Source: Clostridia bacterium UC5.1-1C12
Lineage (GTDB): Bacteria > Bacillota_I > Bacilli_A > Erysipelotrichales > Erysipelotrichaceae
Assembly (NCBI GenBank): GCA_001305055.1
Contig: BBZX01000002.1
Location: 124,001-188,000 of the forward strand
Direction: 5' to 3'
Length of the DNA stretch: 64,000 bases
In this document: positions 31,716 through 40,066 of the stretch, piece by piece
Numbering within the stretch: the stretch's first letter is position 1
Layout: the number at the start of each line of letters is the position of its first letter
Notes under the pieces: generated by a model
Seen by the model: the letters and a program-made list of their open reading frames with translations, nothing else
What the model was told of the DNA's origin: nothing
Database searches by the model: none
Position numbers and translations under genes: made by a program

Positions 31716-32822
31716 ATGGAAGAAGAAAATAAACACGCGATGATGGAATGCATCATGGCTGAGCCTGAATTGATCCGCACCCTGACAGCGCATCGCAAGC
31801 AAGTAAGCAGGGAATTTGTGGCATTGTTTTTGAAGCATCCGATTAAGAAGATTTACTTCAGCGGTCAGGCTTCAGGCACTTATATCGGTATGATGCTGAA
31901 ACCGATGATTGAGGAGTTGCTGGCAATCGAAGTTACCGTTACAAATCCAGCTGCTTTTTTAGAGCATGAACAGTTTAATGTGAATGGTGTTTATCGTCCT
32001 GATGAAATGGCAATGCTTTGTCCGGCTCATTCAGGTTCTACAAAGGGACCGGTGAGAATGGCTGAGATTGCTCGGCAATTAGGGATTCCCGTCATTTGCA
32101 CCACCTATGATATTCATTCTGAATTAGCAAAACGCAGCACTGTGGTTATTGACAAAATGTCCTATGAGGAAGCATCTTATATTGAAACGAAGGGACATAT
32201 CGCTTCGCTGACCATTTTCTTTCTCTGTATTTTGGAAACCGCCTATGCGTATGGCAAGCTGAGTCAAGGCGAATATGAACAATGGATCAGAGATTTTGAG
32301 AAACTGCCGGCGGCTTGTGAGGATTGCATTATACAGACTAAAAAATGGTATGAAGCAAATAAATCGATGCTGATTTCTTCTAAAGCAGCCCGTTATATCG
32401 GTTTTGGATCAGGCTATGCTTTAGCGCTTGAGGGCAGTTTAAAGATTGCGGAAGCCACGGCATTAGCACCAGTAGTTTATGAAATGGAAGAATTTATGCA
32501 TCAGGGAACGACGCAGATCAATGCGGATTCGCTTATCTTTCTGATAGCGCCTAAAGCAAAGGAATCACAGCGGTTGAGCCAGCTTTTGAAATGGTGCAGA
32601 CAGCATTCAGAATATTGCGTGCTAATAGCGCATAACGATCATCCGGATTTGGACGCTGTCTCACTGCATGCGGATTTTCTTGATAAAGAGTATATTTATG
32701 TACTTGAATATCTGATTCCATTTCAGATGATTGCGCATCTGATGGCAATGGATATGGGTCTAAGCACGATTTATGCCCGCAATGATGGAGCCAGCAGTCA
32801 GCTGGAAACACATGTGAATTAG
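31716..32822 (+). CDS. Double-SIS-domain sugar isomerase/deglycase
   Basis: 368 residues with two SIS domains: the first around KIYFSGQASGTYIG and CPAHSGSTKGPVRMAEIARQ, the second around RYIGFGSGYALALEGSLKIAEA, with the ExxxH-like EEFMHQG segment that carries catalytic residues in GlmS/FrlB/AgaS proteins. This family deaminates or deglycates amino-sugar or Amadori phosphates. The gene is intact, within the mannose-type PTS operon, between EIID and EIIA. The layout resembles glucoselysine/fructoselysine or amino-sugar systems; the substrate cannot be fixed from sequence. Confidence 0.75.
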   Translation: MEEENKHAMMECIMAEPELIRTLTAHRKQVSREFVALFLKHPIKKIYFSGQASGTYIGMMLKPMIEELLAIEVTVTNPAAFLEHEQFNVNGVYRPDEMAMLCPAHSGSTKGPVRMAEIARQLGIPVICTTYDIHSELAKRSTVVIDKMSYEEASYIETKGHIASLTIFFLCILETAYAYGKLSQGEYEQWIRDFEKLPAACEDCIIQTKKWYEANKSMLISSKAARYIGFGSGYALALEGSLKIAEATALAPVVYEMEEFMHQGTTQINADSLIFLIAPKAKESQRLSQLLKWCRQHSEYCVLIAHNDHPDLDAVSLHADFLDKEYIYVLEYLIPFQMIAHLMAMDMGLSTIYARNDGASSQLETHVN

Positions 32823-32834
32823 AGAGGTAAATGA

Positions 32835-33218
32835 ATGAAATATATAATCGCGACACATGGACATTTGGCTGACGGGTATGCCAGCGCTATTAAGGTACTC
32901 AGCGGCAATCAGGATATTTATACGCTCAATGCCTATGTTGAAGGACAGTTTGATGTAACAGCGGCATTGAAAGCGCTGCTGGATCAGTTTGAACCGGGGG
33001 AGAAGATTCTCGTTTTTACCGATGTGATCGGCGGCAGCGTCACACAGATTGTATCGAGACTGATCGGTGAATACGACATACTTTGTATTACCGGTATCAA
33101 TCTTGGCTTGGTCATGGAGTGCATCTTTGCCGGGGATACATTAAACGACCAGCGGATCGATGAGATTGTTGAAGAAGCGCGCCGTCAGATTCTTTATGTG
33201 AACAAAGTCATAGAGTAA
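32835..33218 (+). CDS. PTS EIIA, mannose family
   Basis: 127 residues. IIATHGHLADGYASAIKVL carries the active His at position 8, and FTDVIGGSVTQIV is the second conserved block. Last gene of the operon, 12 bases after the SIS gene, with GAGAGG before the ATG and a terminator behind. Confidence 0.85.
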   Translation: MKYIIATHGHLADGYASAIKVLSGNQDIYTLNAYVEGQFDVTAALKALLDQFEPGEKILVFTDVIGGSVTQIVSRLIGEYDILCITGINLGLVMECIFAGDTLNDQRIDEIVEEARRQILYVNKVIE

Positions 33219-33223
33219 AAAAG

Positions 33224-33256
33224 AGGGGTCATTCATAATGGATGATCCCTTGTTTT
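33224..33256 (+). terminator. Terminator of the mannose-type PTS operon
   Basis: AGGGGTCAT and ATGATCCCT form a 9-bp stem with one G-T pair, followed by TGTTTT. Confidence 0.7.
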
Positions 33257-33263
33257 AAGATTA

Positions 33264-33392
33264 TTATTTTTTCTTGAATAATTTTATTATTTGAATGATG
33301 ATCAGCACGACAAGCAGAAAAACAACAATTTGAAGCAGTATTTGTAGCTTTTCAACAATCCGGAGTATTGGTAAAATGTAAAGATCCTGCAT
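33264..33392 (-). CDS. Possible 42-residue membrane peptide
   Basis: Minus-strand frame beginning MQDLYILPILRIVEKLQ, then a hydrophobic helix (IVVFLLVVLIIIQII) and KLFKKK at the end: a small single-helix peptide with positive tail. It lies 38 bases downstream of the secreted protein gene on the same strand. No clear ribosome site is seen, so it may ride on that transcript or be chance. Confidence 0.35.
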   Translation of the reverse strand: MQDLYILPILRIVEKLQILLQIVVFLLVVLIIIQIIKLFKKK

Positions 33393-33429
33393 GCTATGAG
33401 TACTTTATGGTAAAATTATTAGTACATCT

Positions 33430-34089
33430 CTAACGATAGATTGTTGTAGTAGCGGTAGTAGTGTCTACAGTAAATCCTGCTTCAAATAGTTTACCGATAT
33501 TTATAGAACCGCCTATACTTCCGCCTGAAGAAGTTTCAGTTTCATGGTACAAGCTCGTCGATGAACTGACCTCAAGCTCAGTTGTAGGATAACTGCCGCC
33601 AACGGGGTAAACCGCAATATTATCATCTTCATGTTTTGTCTGTGACGCATATGTTTTGATATAAATAGCTGTAGATTGGACAGCATCGATTTGACCAAAC
33701 ATTGAACCACTTGTATAGGCAATCACTTTTAATTCGGTACTCCATGTTAATTTTTTTGAACCGTCCGTAACCTCTGTTTTATTTCTTGTTAGTGTTTTGA
33801 TTGATGTCCCTGATGCCTTTGTTTGCAAATCATTTGAAATAATAAATTCATCTACTTTATTTTTAGTCTCTTTATCGTAAATTTCAGCAACATAATCTGA
33901 GGAAGTATGATTATAAACAGAGTAAAACTCAGTTACAGGATAATCTGTTGTAATTGTAAACACATCTAAATTTATTTCAATATATTCATTACCTTGTGCT
34001 TTTAATATAGAACTATCGCAGATAAACAGCATTACAATCGAAAATATAACAAATACTTTTGAAATGAGTTGTTTGGTGTATTTTTTCAT
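33430..34089 (-). CDS. Exported protein of unknown function
   Basis: 219 residues. A clear Sec signal peptide (MKKYTKQLISKVFVIFSIVMLFI, ending near LKAQ) is followed by a Thr/Ser-rich, beta-type sequence with no Cys in the mature part and a Gly-rich SSGGSIGGSINIGKLF stretch, ending in TTTATTTIYR. AAGGAG lies eight bases before ATG 34089. The alternating polar/hydrophobic pattern with a Gly-rich loop is reminiscent of secreted beta-pore or adhesin folds, but I do not recognise a family. Confidence 0.6.
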   Translation of the reverse strand: MKKYTKQLISKVFVIFSIVMLFICDSSILKAQGNEYIEINLDVFTITTDYPVTEFYSVYNHTSSDYVAEIYDKETKNKVDEFIISNDLQTKASGTSIKTLTRNKTEVTDGSKKLTWSTELKVIAYTSGSMFGQIDAVQSTAIYIKTYASQTKHEDDNIAVYPVGGSYPTTELEVSSSTSLYHETETSSGGSIGGSINIGKLFEAGFTVDTTTATTTIYR

Positions 34090-34261
34090 GATACAATCTC
34101 CTTATATGTAAAGCATAGCATCAAAAGTCATCAGTAGTCAAGGAGATAAAATGTTTATTTAAAAGGTTAAAAATTCTTCCTTTAACGATAACTTGAAATA
34201 GGTAAATAAGGCAGTAAATAGTAATTTGAATGCTAATTTTTAACCTTCTATTACAGCTTGC

Positions 34262-34290
34262 TTGACGCGTCGCCGGGATCAGGGTATGAT
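34262..34290 (+). promoter_or_regulatory. Promoter of the yjdF transcript
   Basis: TTGACG (34262-34267), 17-bp spacer, TATGAT (34285-34290), just before the leader RNA. Confidence 0.7.
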
Positions 34291-34299
34291 GGATATACA

Positions 34300-34402
34300 A
34301 AGATAAAAACACGAACTGGCCGGTAGTCCAGTTGCAGGAAACTGTCAGTAACCTTCCTCCTTAGGTCGTCCGTTCTTTGTTCATGAATCATTTAAAGGAG
34401 GA
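34300..34402 (+). promoter_or_regulatory. yjdF-type riboswitch leader
   Basis: About 100-nt structured leader (ACTGGCCGGTAGTCCAGTTG, AGGAAACTGTCAGTAACC) that ends at the yjdF gene. CCTCCTT (34356-34362) is a perfect complement of the ribosome site AAGGAGG (34395-34401), so ligand binding can hide or free the start. yjdF RNAs respond to azaaromatic compounds. Assigned by gene context and layout; I cannot run a covariance model. Confidence 0.7.
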
Positions 34403-34408
34403 TTAATC

Positions 34409-34821
34409 ATGAACAGAGGATCACAATGTCTTAAGGTTTTTTTTGAAGCCCCTTTTTGGGTTGGAATCATTGAGCGGCAGACAGACGAAATGCTCGAAGT
34501 ATGTAAAATAACTTTGTCAGTGAGCCAAAGGAAGTTGAAATTTTAGCATTGATCCCTCAGCTGAAAGAACTTGTATTCAGCCCTGCCGTCAGCATAACGG
34601 TAAAAGAGCGAGCGAAGAATTATAAACGGCGATTAAAAGAAAGCCGCCGTGAGTCACGGGACTTGTCAGCCGGTACAAGGTCGCAGCAGGCATTGAAACT
34701 TAAACAGCAGCAGGAACAGGCAGAACGTAAAACAGCCAAGCACACTGCGAAGGATGAGAAAAAGCAAATGGATCGGGTAAAGCGGTGTAATAAACGTTTG
34801 AAGAAACGAAAGGGCAGATAA
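34409..34821 (+). CDS. yjdF: YjdF family protein, DUF2992 (one frameshift)
   Basis: About 137 residues. The N-terminal part (KVFFEAPFWVGIIERQ) and the C-terminal Lys/Arg/Gln-rich tail (LKLKQQQEQAERKTAKHTA, ending KRLKKRKGR) are the DUF2992 layout. ATG 34409 sits eight bases after AAAGGAGG. The frame breaks near 34515: an extra T reads KITFVSEPKEVEILALIPQ. The role is unknown; the gene is regularly controlled by the yjdF riboswitch and linked to tolerance of aromatic heterocycles. Confidence 0.75.
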
Positions 34822-34834
34822 ATCTGCTTTTTTT
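34813..34834 (+). terminator. Intrinsic terminator overlapping the yjdF stop codon
   Basis: GCAGA-TAAA-TCTGC followed by seven T; the loop contains the TAA stop. Confidence 0.7.
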
Positions 34835-34930
34835 ATTCAATAGCAGCACAGCGAAAAAGGCAGCTGAAGGGCATCTTTATTTATAAGGCGGTAAATCTTT
34901 CAGAAAATTAATTTTCTTGTTCGATTATGC

Positions 34931-34961
34931 TTGACCCTGACTTAACGTCATAGTGTAGATT
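34931..34961 (+). promoter_or_regulatory. MerR-type promoter with 19-bp spacer
   Basis: TTGACC (34931-34936) and TAGATT (34956-34961) are 19 bp apart with TGAC-TTAAC-GTCA in the spacer, as in autoregulated TipA/Mta-like genes. Confidence 0.6.
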
Positions 34962-34985
34962 GTATATATCAAGGGAGGAATTAAC

Positions 34986-35809
34986 ATGAAAACGGTAAAA
35001 GAAGTTTCAGCACTCAGCGGTATCAGTGTGCGCACACTGCATTATTATGACAAGATTAATTTACTGAAACCAACCTTATATAGTGAAACCGGTTATCGGT
35101 ATTATGATGAAGCAGCACTTGAAAAGCTACAACAGATTTTGTTTTTTAAAGAATTTGAATTACCGCTGAAGGAAATTAAAGCGATCATGGAAAACACCGC
35201 CTTTGATAAAGAAACGACATTGAAAAAGCAGAAACGATTATTGCTGATGAAAAAGCATCGGCTCACTAATCTTATCCACTTGATTGATGATGTTCTGAAA
35301 GGAGAAAATACAATGAGCTTCAAGGAATTCAGTCAGGTTGAAATTGAACAGCTGTTTCAGGAATTGATTAAGGATATACGTGAAGAACAGCTTCAGGTGT
35401 TTGTGAAGCAATACGGCGGCATCGAGGAATACAGGGAAGCATATATCGATCATGCTAAAGAGAGCAAAACGCAGCAGAATTTTAAAAAGATGATTGAATG
35501 GTATGGAAATCAGGAACAACCGGAAAATAACCCGATTCTTAATTCATACCAGCGCCGGTTTGATGAGCTGTTTAAGCGTATCGCGGATAGTGTAGGTCAG
35601 GGCTGTGATGAATCAGCGGTCAAAAAATGATTGGTGAATATGAATTTGTCTGCAAGCAGCTCTATCAGATTTCTGATGCAGAGGATTTGCTGCGAAAACA
35701 AGCCGAGCTGTTAGCGAGTGATGAAACTATGACGGCGGCGCTGGATCAGCGCTATGGTGAAGGGAGCGCTCTGGCGATCAGCCGCGCGATCATGAATTTC
35801 TATCATTAA
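34986..35809 (+). CDS. TipA/Mta-like MerR regulator with TipAS domain (one frameshift)
   Basis: About 274 residues. N-terminal MerR domain (VKEVSALSGISVRTLHYYDK, then GYRYYDEAALEKLQQILF), a coil, and a TipAS ligand domain of about 130 residues (EIEQLFQELIKDIREEQ). The frame breaks at 35628, where one more A in the run reads VKKMIGEYEFVCKQLYQ. AGGGAGG lies before ATG 34986. TipA-type proteins bind antibiotics or peptides with the TipAS domain and activate efflux genes and themselves. No obvious target gene lies downstream in the same transcript. Confidence 0.85.
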
Positions 35810-38302
35810 TCAGAGAAAAAAGCATCGTGACTGATGCTTTTCTTTATAAGGTTTATTTCCGGTTTTAATTTGGTATTACTCAATGTTATCAAAAGCTGAT
35901 CGTGCTGATCGGTAAGGTACTTGCTGCTTGCCAGAACGGGATGTGGTTTTCCTTTAATCAGCAGATTAAATTCAAAGGTGAATACCCGTTTGCCGAAATT
36001 CAACTGGTGGCATGAAAGGTCAATCAGTTCCTTCAGGTTCAGCGGCGGCATCAGGTATTGATCAAGCGGCAGCGGATAGGATTTTGAATCCACCAGCTCA
36101 AGCATCAATGGATTGGCGTAAACACAGGCATGCCTGCTGCAGTCAAAAATCATAACTGCCTCAGGCAGTGAATCATAAACATGATACCGGCTTTCCGTCA
36201 GGTTTTCAATTCTCAGCTGTTTTCTCAGATCACGGGTATAGCCAGCCACCAGATATTCATTTTTAAACCGAATGCGGACCAAGGTTACTTCACAGGGAAT
36301 CGGCTCGCCATTCAGCTTTTGATGCTGCCAGAAGAAAACACAGCGGCCTTTTTCAAAGGCTTTACTGATATATTCCTTTGCTTTCTGCATAGAAGGTGTT
36401 CCGTCAGGCTGAGTTTCTGGAGATAAATCATAGAAATGATCCAGATATTCCTCTTCGCTTAATAAGTCAAACATCTTAACAGCGGCATGATTGCATTCCA
36501 CATTCTGATAATTATGATTCCATAAGTTAAAGCCTAAAGGCACCGCATCCATCATCATTAACAACAAATCCTTATTGCTGGACATTTTAATGCAGTAAGG
36601 CGGCAATTCTTCTTTACTTGCATATTTACCCATACAATCCGGCTGAGCAATGAAATTTTCTTCAAAGTTTTCCGGCGGTATTGGTTTTGAGAAGAAATAT
36701 CCTTGTAAAGTATCTGAATAGAGTGAACTGATGCTTTGCTGCTCCTCACACGTTTCCACGCCTTCCACACATACCTTCATACCGGCACTGTGGCAAAGTC
36801 TGATTACTGCTTCAATAAAGCTGTGATTAAAATGGTTGGCATAGAGCTGCTGCACAAACAAACGGTCAATTTTCACAATATCAATATTAAAGTTTGTCAG
36901 TCTACCTAATGAAGAATATCCGGTGCCAAAATCATCCATGGCGATGTTACAGCCCAGCTTGCGCAATTTGATAACGCATCTGCGATGATATCACTGTCAC
37001 TCACAAAATAAGATTCAGTCATTTCTAAGATCAGACTGTCTGCCGGAAGATGAGCTTTCTCAAGCTCGGTTTCTACGATATGAGGAAAATCATCATCTTT
37101 AAGCTGCAGACAGGATACGTTTACACTCATGACAAATTCCGGAATCCGCTGACGCCATTTTGCGCACATTTTGATTGCTTCGCATAGTACCCAGCGTCCG
37201 ACCGGCAGAATCAAGCCGGAATTTTCAAGCAGATGGATGAATTCATCAGGGTATAACGCACCATAGGTTTTGCTTTGGTAGCGAAGCAGTGCCTCAGCAC
37301 CAATGATCCGCAGGGTTGCCGCGTCGGCAATTGGCTGATAGACAAGATGATACCCTGCATAGTTATCGGCAATACTTTCCTGAAGATCCTGAAGGATTGC
37401 CTGTTCTCTTACTTTATAATCAAGCATGCTTTCCTCAAAGAAGACACACTGGTTTTTGCCGTTTGCCTTTGCTTCTTTTAAAGCGATAGCCGCGCATTTT
37501 TCAGCTTTTTCATCAATGTCGCTGATATCGGAAAAACGTACCGCACCGGCTGACATGGTGAAATCATAGGTTTGACCCTCTGCACTGTGACTGTTTGATG
37601 TATAAGCCTGAATGGTTTCATAGATTGCTTGTAATGAGCAGCGGGTGCCGTCGGGTGTGAAAATGGCAAATTGATCGCCGTCAAAACGATACAGCTGTAC
37701 GCACTCAGGCAATAAACCCGTCAGATCCTGAGCTGTATTGCGCAGTACGATATCACCGAAATGGTGTGTTTTCAGCGTATTGATTTTGGTGAAATTATCA
37801 ATGCCAAGGATCATAAAACCGGCGTTATCTAGCATGCCGTCCGCTGAGAGATTTTGCAGTGTTTCCTGAAACGTTTCATGGGCAAGCAGTCCGGTGATGG
37901 AATCAACCTTGCCGAGCGACGATGGTTTTTTACAATGCCGATGAATGAAAGCGGCGTCTGTGTCTGAGGATCACGAAACAGACATCCCTTACAGTGTACC
38001 CAGACATACTGACCTTTGCGGTTGCGGATTTGATATTCTTCGTTATGTGAATCCGCTTTGCCAGCCAGCATGTCGTCAATGGATTTAAAGTAGCGTTCTT
38101 TATCCTTTTCATGAATCAGTTTTCCCCAGACATTAACCAGATCCTCTACTAAACGGCCGGGCAAATCAAAATCATCATACATATTCTGTGAAACAAAAAA
38201 TACATTGGTTGTCAGATCTCCCAAATAGATATAATCATCGATACTGCTCATGAAAGCCTTACTGACCATTTTGTCATCAACATAAAAGTTATCAAGTTTC
38301 AC
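35806..38302 (-). CDS. PAS-GGDEF-EAL-PAS cyclic-di-GMP protein (two frameshifts)
   Basis: About 832 residues. In order: PAS (about 20-140, ending YQIRNRKGQYVWVHCKG), GGDEF with a degenerate active site (YRFDGDQFAIF instead of GGDEF), EAL (YHLVYQPI, GAEALLRY, MTESYF, MDDFGTGYSS, KIDR, EGVET), then about 220 residues of PAS-like sequence. The EAL catalytic residues look complete, so phosphodiesterase activity is likely and cyclase activity unlikely. Breaks near 37930 and 36960 are each cured by one A. GTG 38302 follows AAGGGG at seven bases and is preferred over upstream TTG. Probably one operon with the GntR-type protein upstream. No membrane helix is seen, so cytoplasmic. Confidence 0.8.
35816..35841. 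terminator. Bidirectional terminator between MerR and GGDEF-EAL genes
   Basis: AAAAAAGCATC and GATGCTTTTC around loop GTGACT. It lies just inside or after the ends of the two converging genes. Confidence 0.75.
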
Positions 38303-38371
38303 AGAATCACCCCTTATTGTTCTTATATATTTTATCTTATCTTTATTTACCAAAAATGCAAGAAAACGATA

Positions 38372-39835
38372 TCATTCAGCGGGAACAAGCAGACGGAAGG
38401 AGATTGGCAGTCTCAATTCTTCGGGCTGCATTCCCTGTTTCAGCAGATAATTTTCTGCATGGATAAACTGTCGGTTTACATAATCTTTAATCAGCAGCGC
38501 TGTTTCATTCATGTTTTTATTTTCAAGAGTATCTATCACCGTCAGGGTAAATTCTTGATCGCTGATATTGTGCTCGCCTCTTTCATGATTAGCTTTTAAT
38601 GGATGCCCCCATAGGAATAAACCATATAATTTGCCATATATTTCACGGATGCTGTGCAGCGGGCAGGCCTCAGCTATCATAATCAGCAGGCACCAGAGCG
38701 TTAATTCACATTGGTCATTTTCTGCATAGGTTCTCAGCTGACTGATTAAATCATTGTGCTGCTGAGCGGTCAGCGTCGGCAGGGTCATCATAAAGACATT
38801 TTCACATGAATAAATGATTAACTCAAAGGCCTGAAAAAAGTAGGCAAGATTGCGGCGGATTGCCTTGCAGCTGAAATCCGGCGTTTCCCCCTTTTCACCA
38901 ATCGTGAAGATGCGTGTACCTTTACCGTTTTCGCTGCGGCATGTGCCAAGCTGATTCAACAATTTAATTGTTCGGCGGATCGTACTGATCGAATGTCCGT
39001 ATTTTTCTGCCATTTTTTCATAAGAGGGAAGATAGTGTGAAGATCGGTATTCTCCCAGATAGATGTCATGCATCAAACGCACCGCCAAGCTGTAACAATG
39101 CTGCGGCCGTTCGCGATAAATCCACCATCTGAAAGGCAGCTGCGGAGCATGGCTGTTTGCCTCATGAGCTTTTTGTATATAATCAGCAGAACGGGCATAA
39201 ATAGTATCCTGAAGCAAAAGCAGCTGATCTAAGAGGTTCGGCCATGCTTGAACCTTCAGGTGATGCACAGCGCTTTTCAGTCCCTGACGAATCAGATCGA
39301 GATTAAAGAAATTGTCGGTATCATTGCGATGAGTGATAGGAAATCCCTGATAGAGTGTAAATTCCCAAAATAGATTCATAGCTAATGGATTTTCCAGCTT
39401 CTGCAGAATAAAACAATAAAAATAAACAGAATCTTCCACATGGATACATTCAGCCAGTGAAGAAAGATAATGAATTTCATCTGCATTCAGCTGCTTCATT
39501 CCCTCAATCAGCAGGGGAATCCAGATTAATCTCCCCGCTTCACTTAAATCCGCAAAGGCAGCGCTGCGCTTGGCAAAAAAGCGCAGATTGTAGGCCTGTA
39601 CTTCTGCTTCGCTTTGGCTGAAAATCACTTTCGTATATTGACCATTGCGCATCGTTATATAGCCTTCATCGCGCAGCCGTTTAAGTGCAGTCTGTACAGT
39701 TTGAGCTGAAACACTGAATTCACGGCAGAAACTATCAATAGTCGGCAGTGTATCATTTAACTGATAGTGCTGAAAATGGAATTTTTGGAGTAGATATTCA
39801 TAGATCAGATTTGAAAATTGCTGTTCATTTCTCAA
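38372..39835 (-). CDS. GntR-type regulator with two winged-helix domains
   Basis: 487 residues. A GntR HTH at the N-terminus (LPTIDSFCREFSVSAQTVQT, ALKRLRDEGYITMRNGQYT) and a second wHTH near 270-330 (SYEKMAEKYGHSISTIRRTI, KLLNQLGTCRSENGKGTRIF). The rest is helical and Cys-containing without a UTRA, FCD or aminotransferase domain I can recognise. GAGGTATCATC precedes the ATG. Two GntR-like DNA-binding units in one chain are unusual. It is divergent from the hybrid kinase and upstream of the EAL gene on the same strand, so it may control both. Confidence 0.7.
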   Translation of the reverse strand: MRNEQQFSNLIYEYLLQKFHFQHYQLNDTLPTIDSFCREFSVSAQTVQTALKRLRDEGYITMRNGQYTKVIFSQSEAEVQAYNLRFFAKRSAAFADLSEAGRLIWIPLLIEGMKQLNADEIHYLSSLAECIHVEDSVYFYCFILQKLENPLAMNLFWEFTLYQGFPITHRNDTDNFFNLDLIRQGLKSAVHHLKVQAWPNLLDQLLLLQDTIYARSADYIQKAHEANSHAPQLPFRWWIYRERPQHCYSLAVRLMHDIYLGEYRSSHYLPSYEKMAEKYGHSISTIRRTIKLLNQLGTCRSENGKGTRIFTIGEKGETPDFSCKAIRRNLAYFFQAFELIIYSCENVFMMTLPTLTAQQHNDLISQLRTYAENDQCELTLWCLLIMIAEACPLHSIREIYGKLYGLFLWGHPLKANHERGEHNISDQEFTLTVIDTLENKNMNETALLIKDYVNRQFIHAENYLLKQGMQPEELRLPISFRLLVPAE

Positions 39836-39904
39836 AGATGATACCTCCTGACGCTTATTTACTTATTATTTTAACATTTACTATGATTTGACTCCATAGG
39901 ATAG

Positions 39905-39932
39905 TTGAGTTTTTTAGAAATTGAGTTATAAT
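39905..39932 (+). promoter_or_regulatory. Promoter of the hybrid kinase gene
   Basis: TTGAGT (39905-39910), 16-bp spacer, TATAAT (39927-39932). The remaining 231-bp divergent gap shows no other feature. Confidence 0.55.
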
Positions 39933-40066
39933 TAAAGAAATGCTTATGAACAAGGTTATATGAGATCGTGCATTCTTCTGTATGGTGATCCCATGCTTCT
40001 ATTTGGTCAGCAGAATGAGACAAAAATTGAAATGATAATTAAGATGAAGATGCGGGAGGTTCTGCG

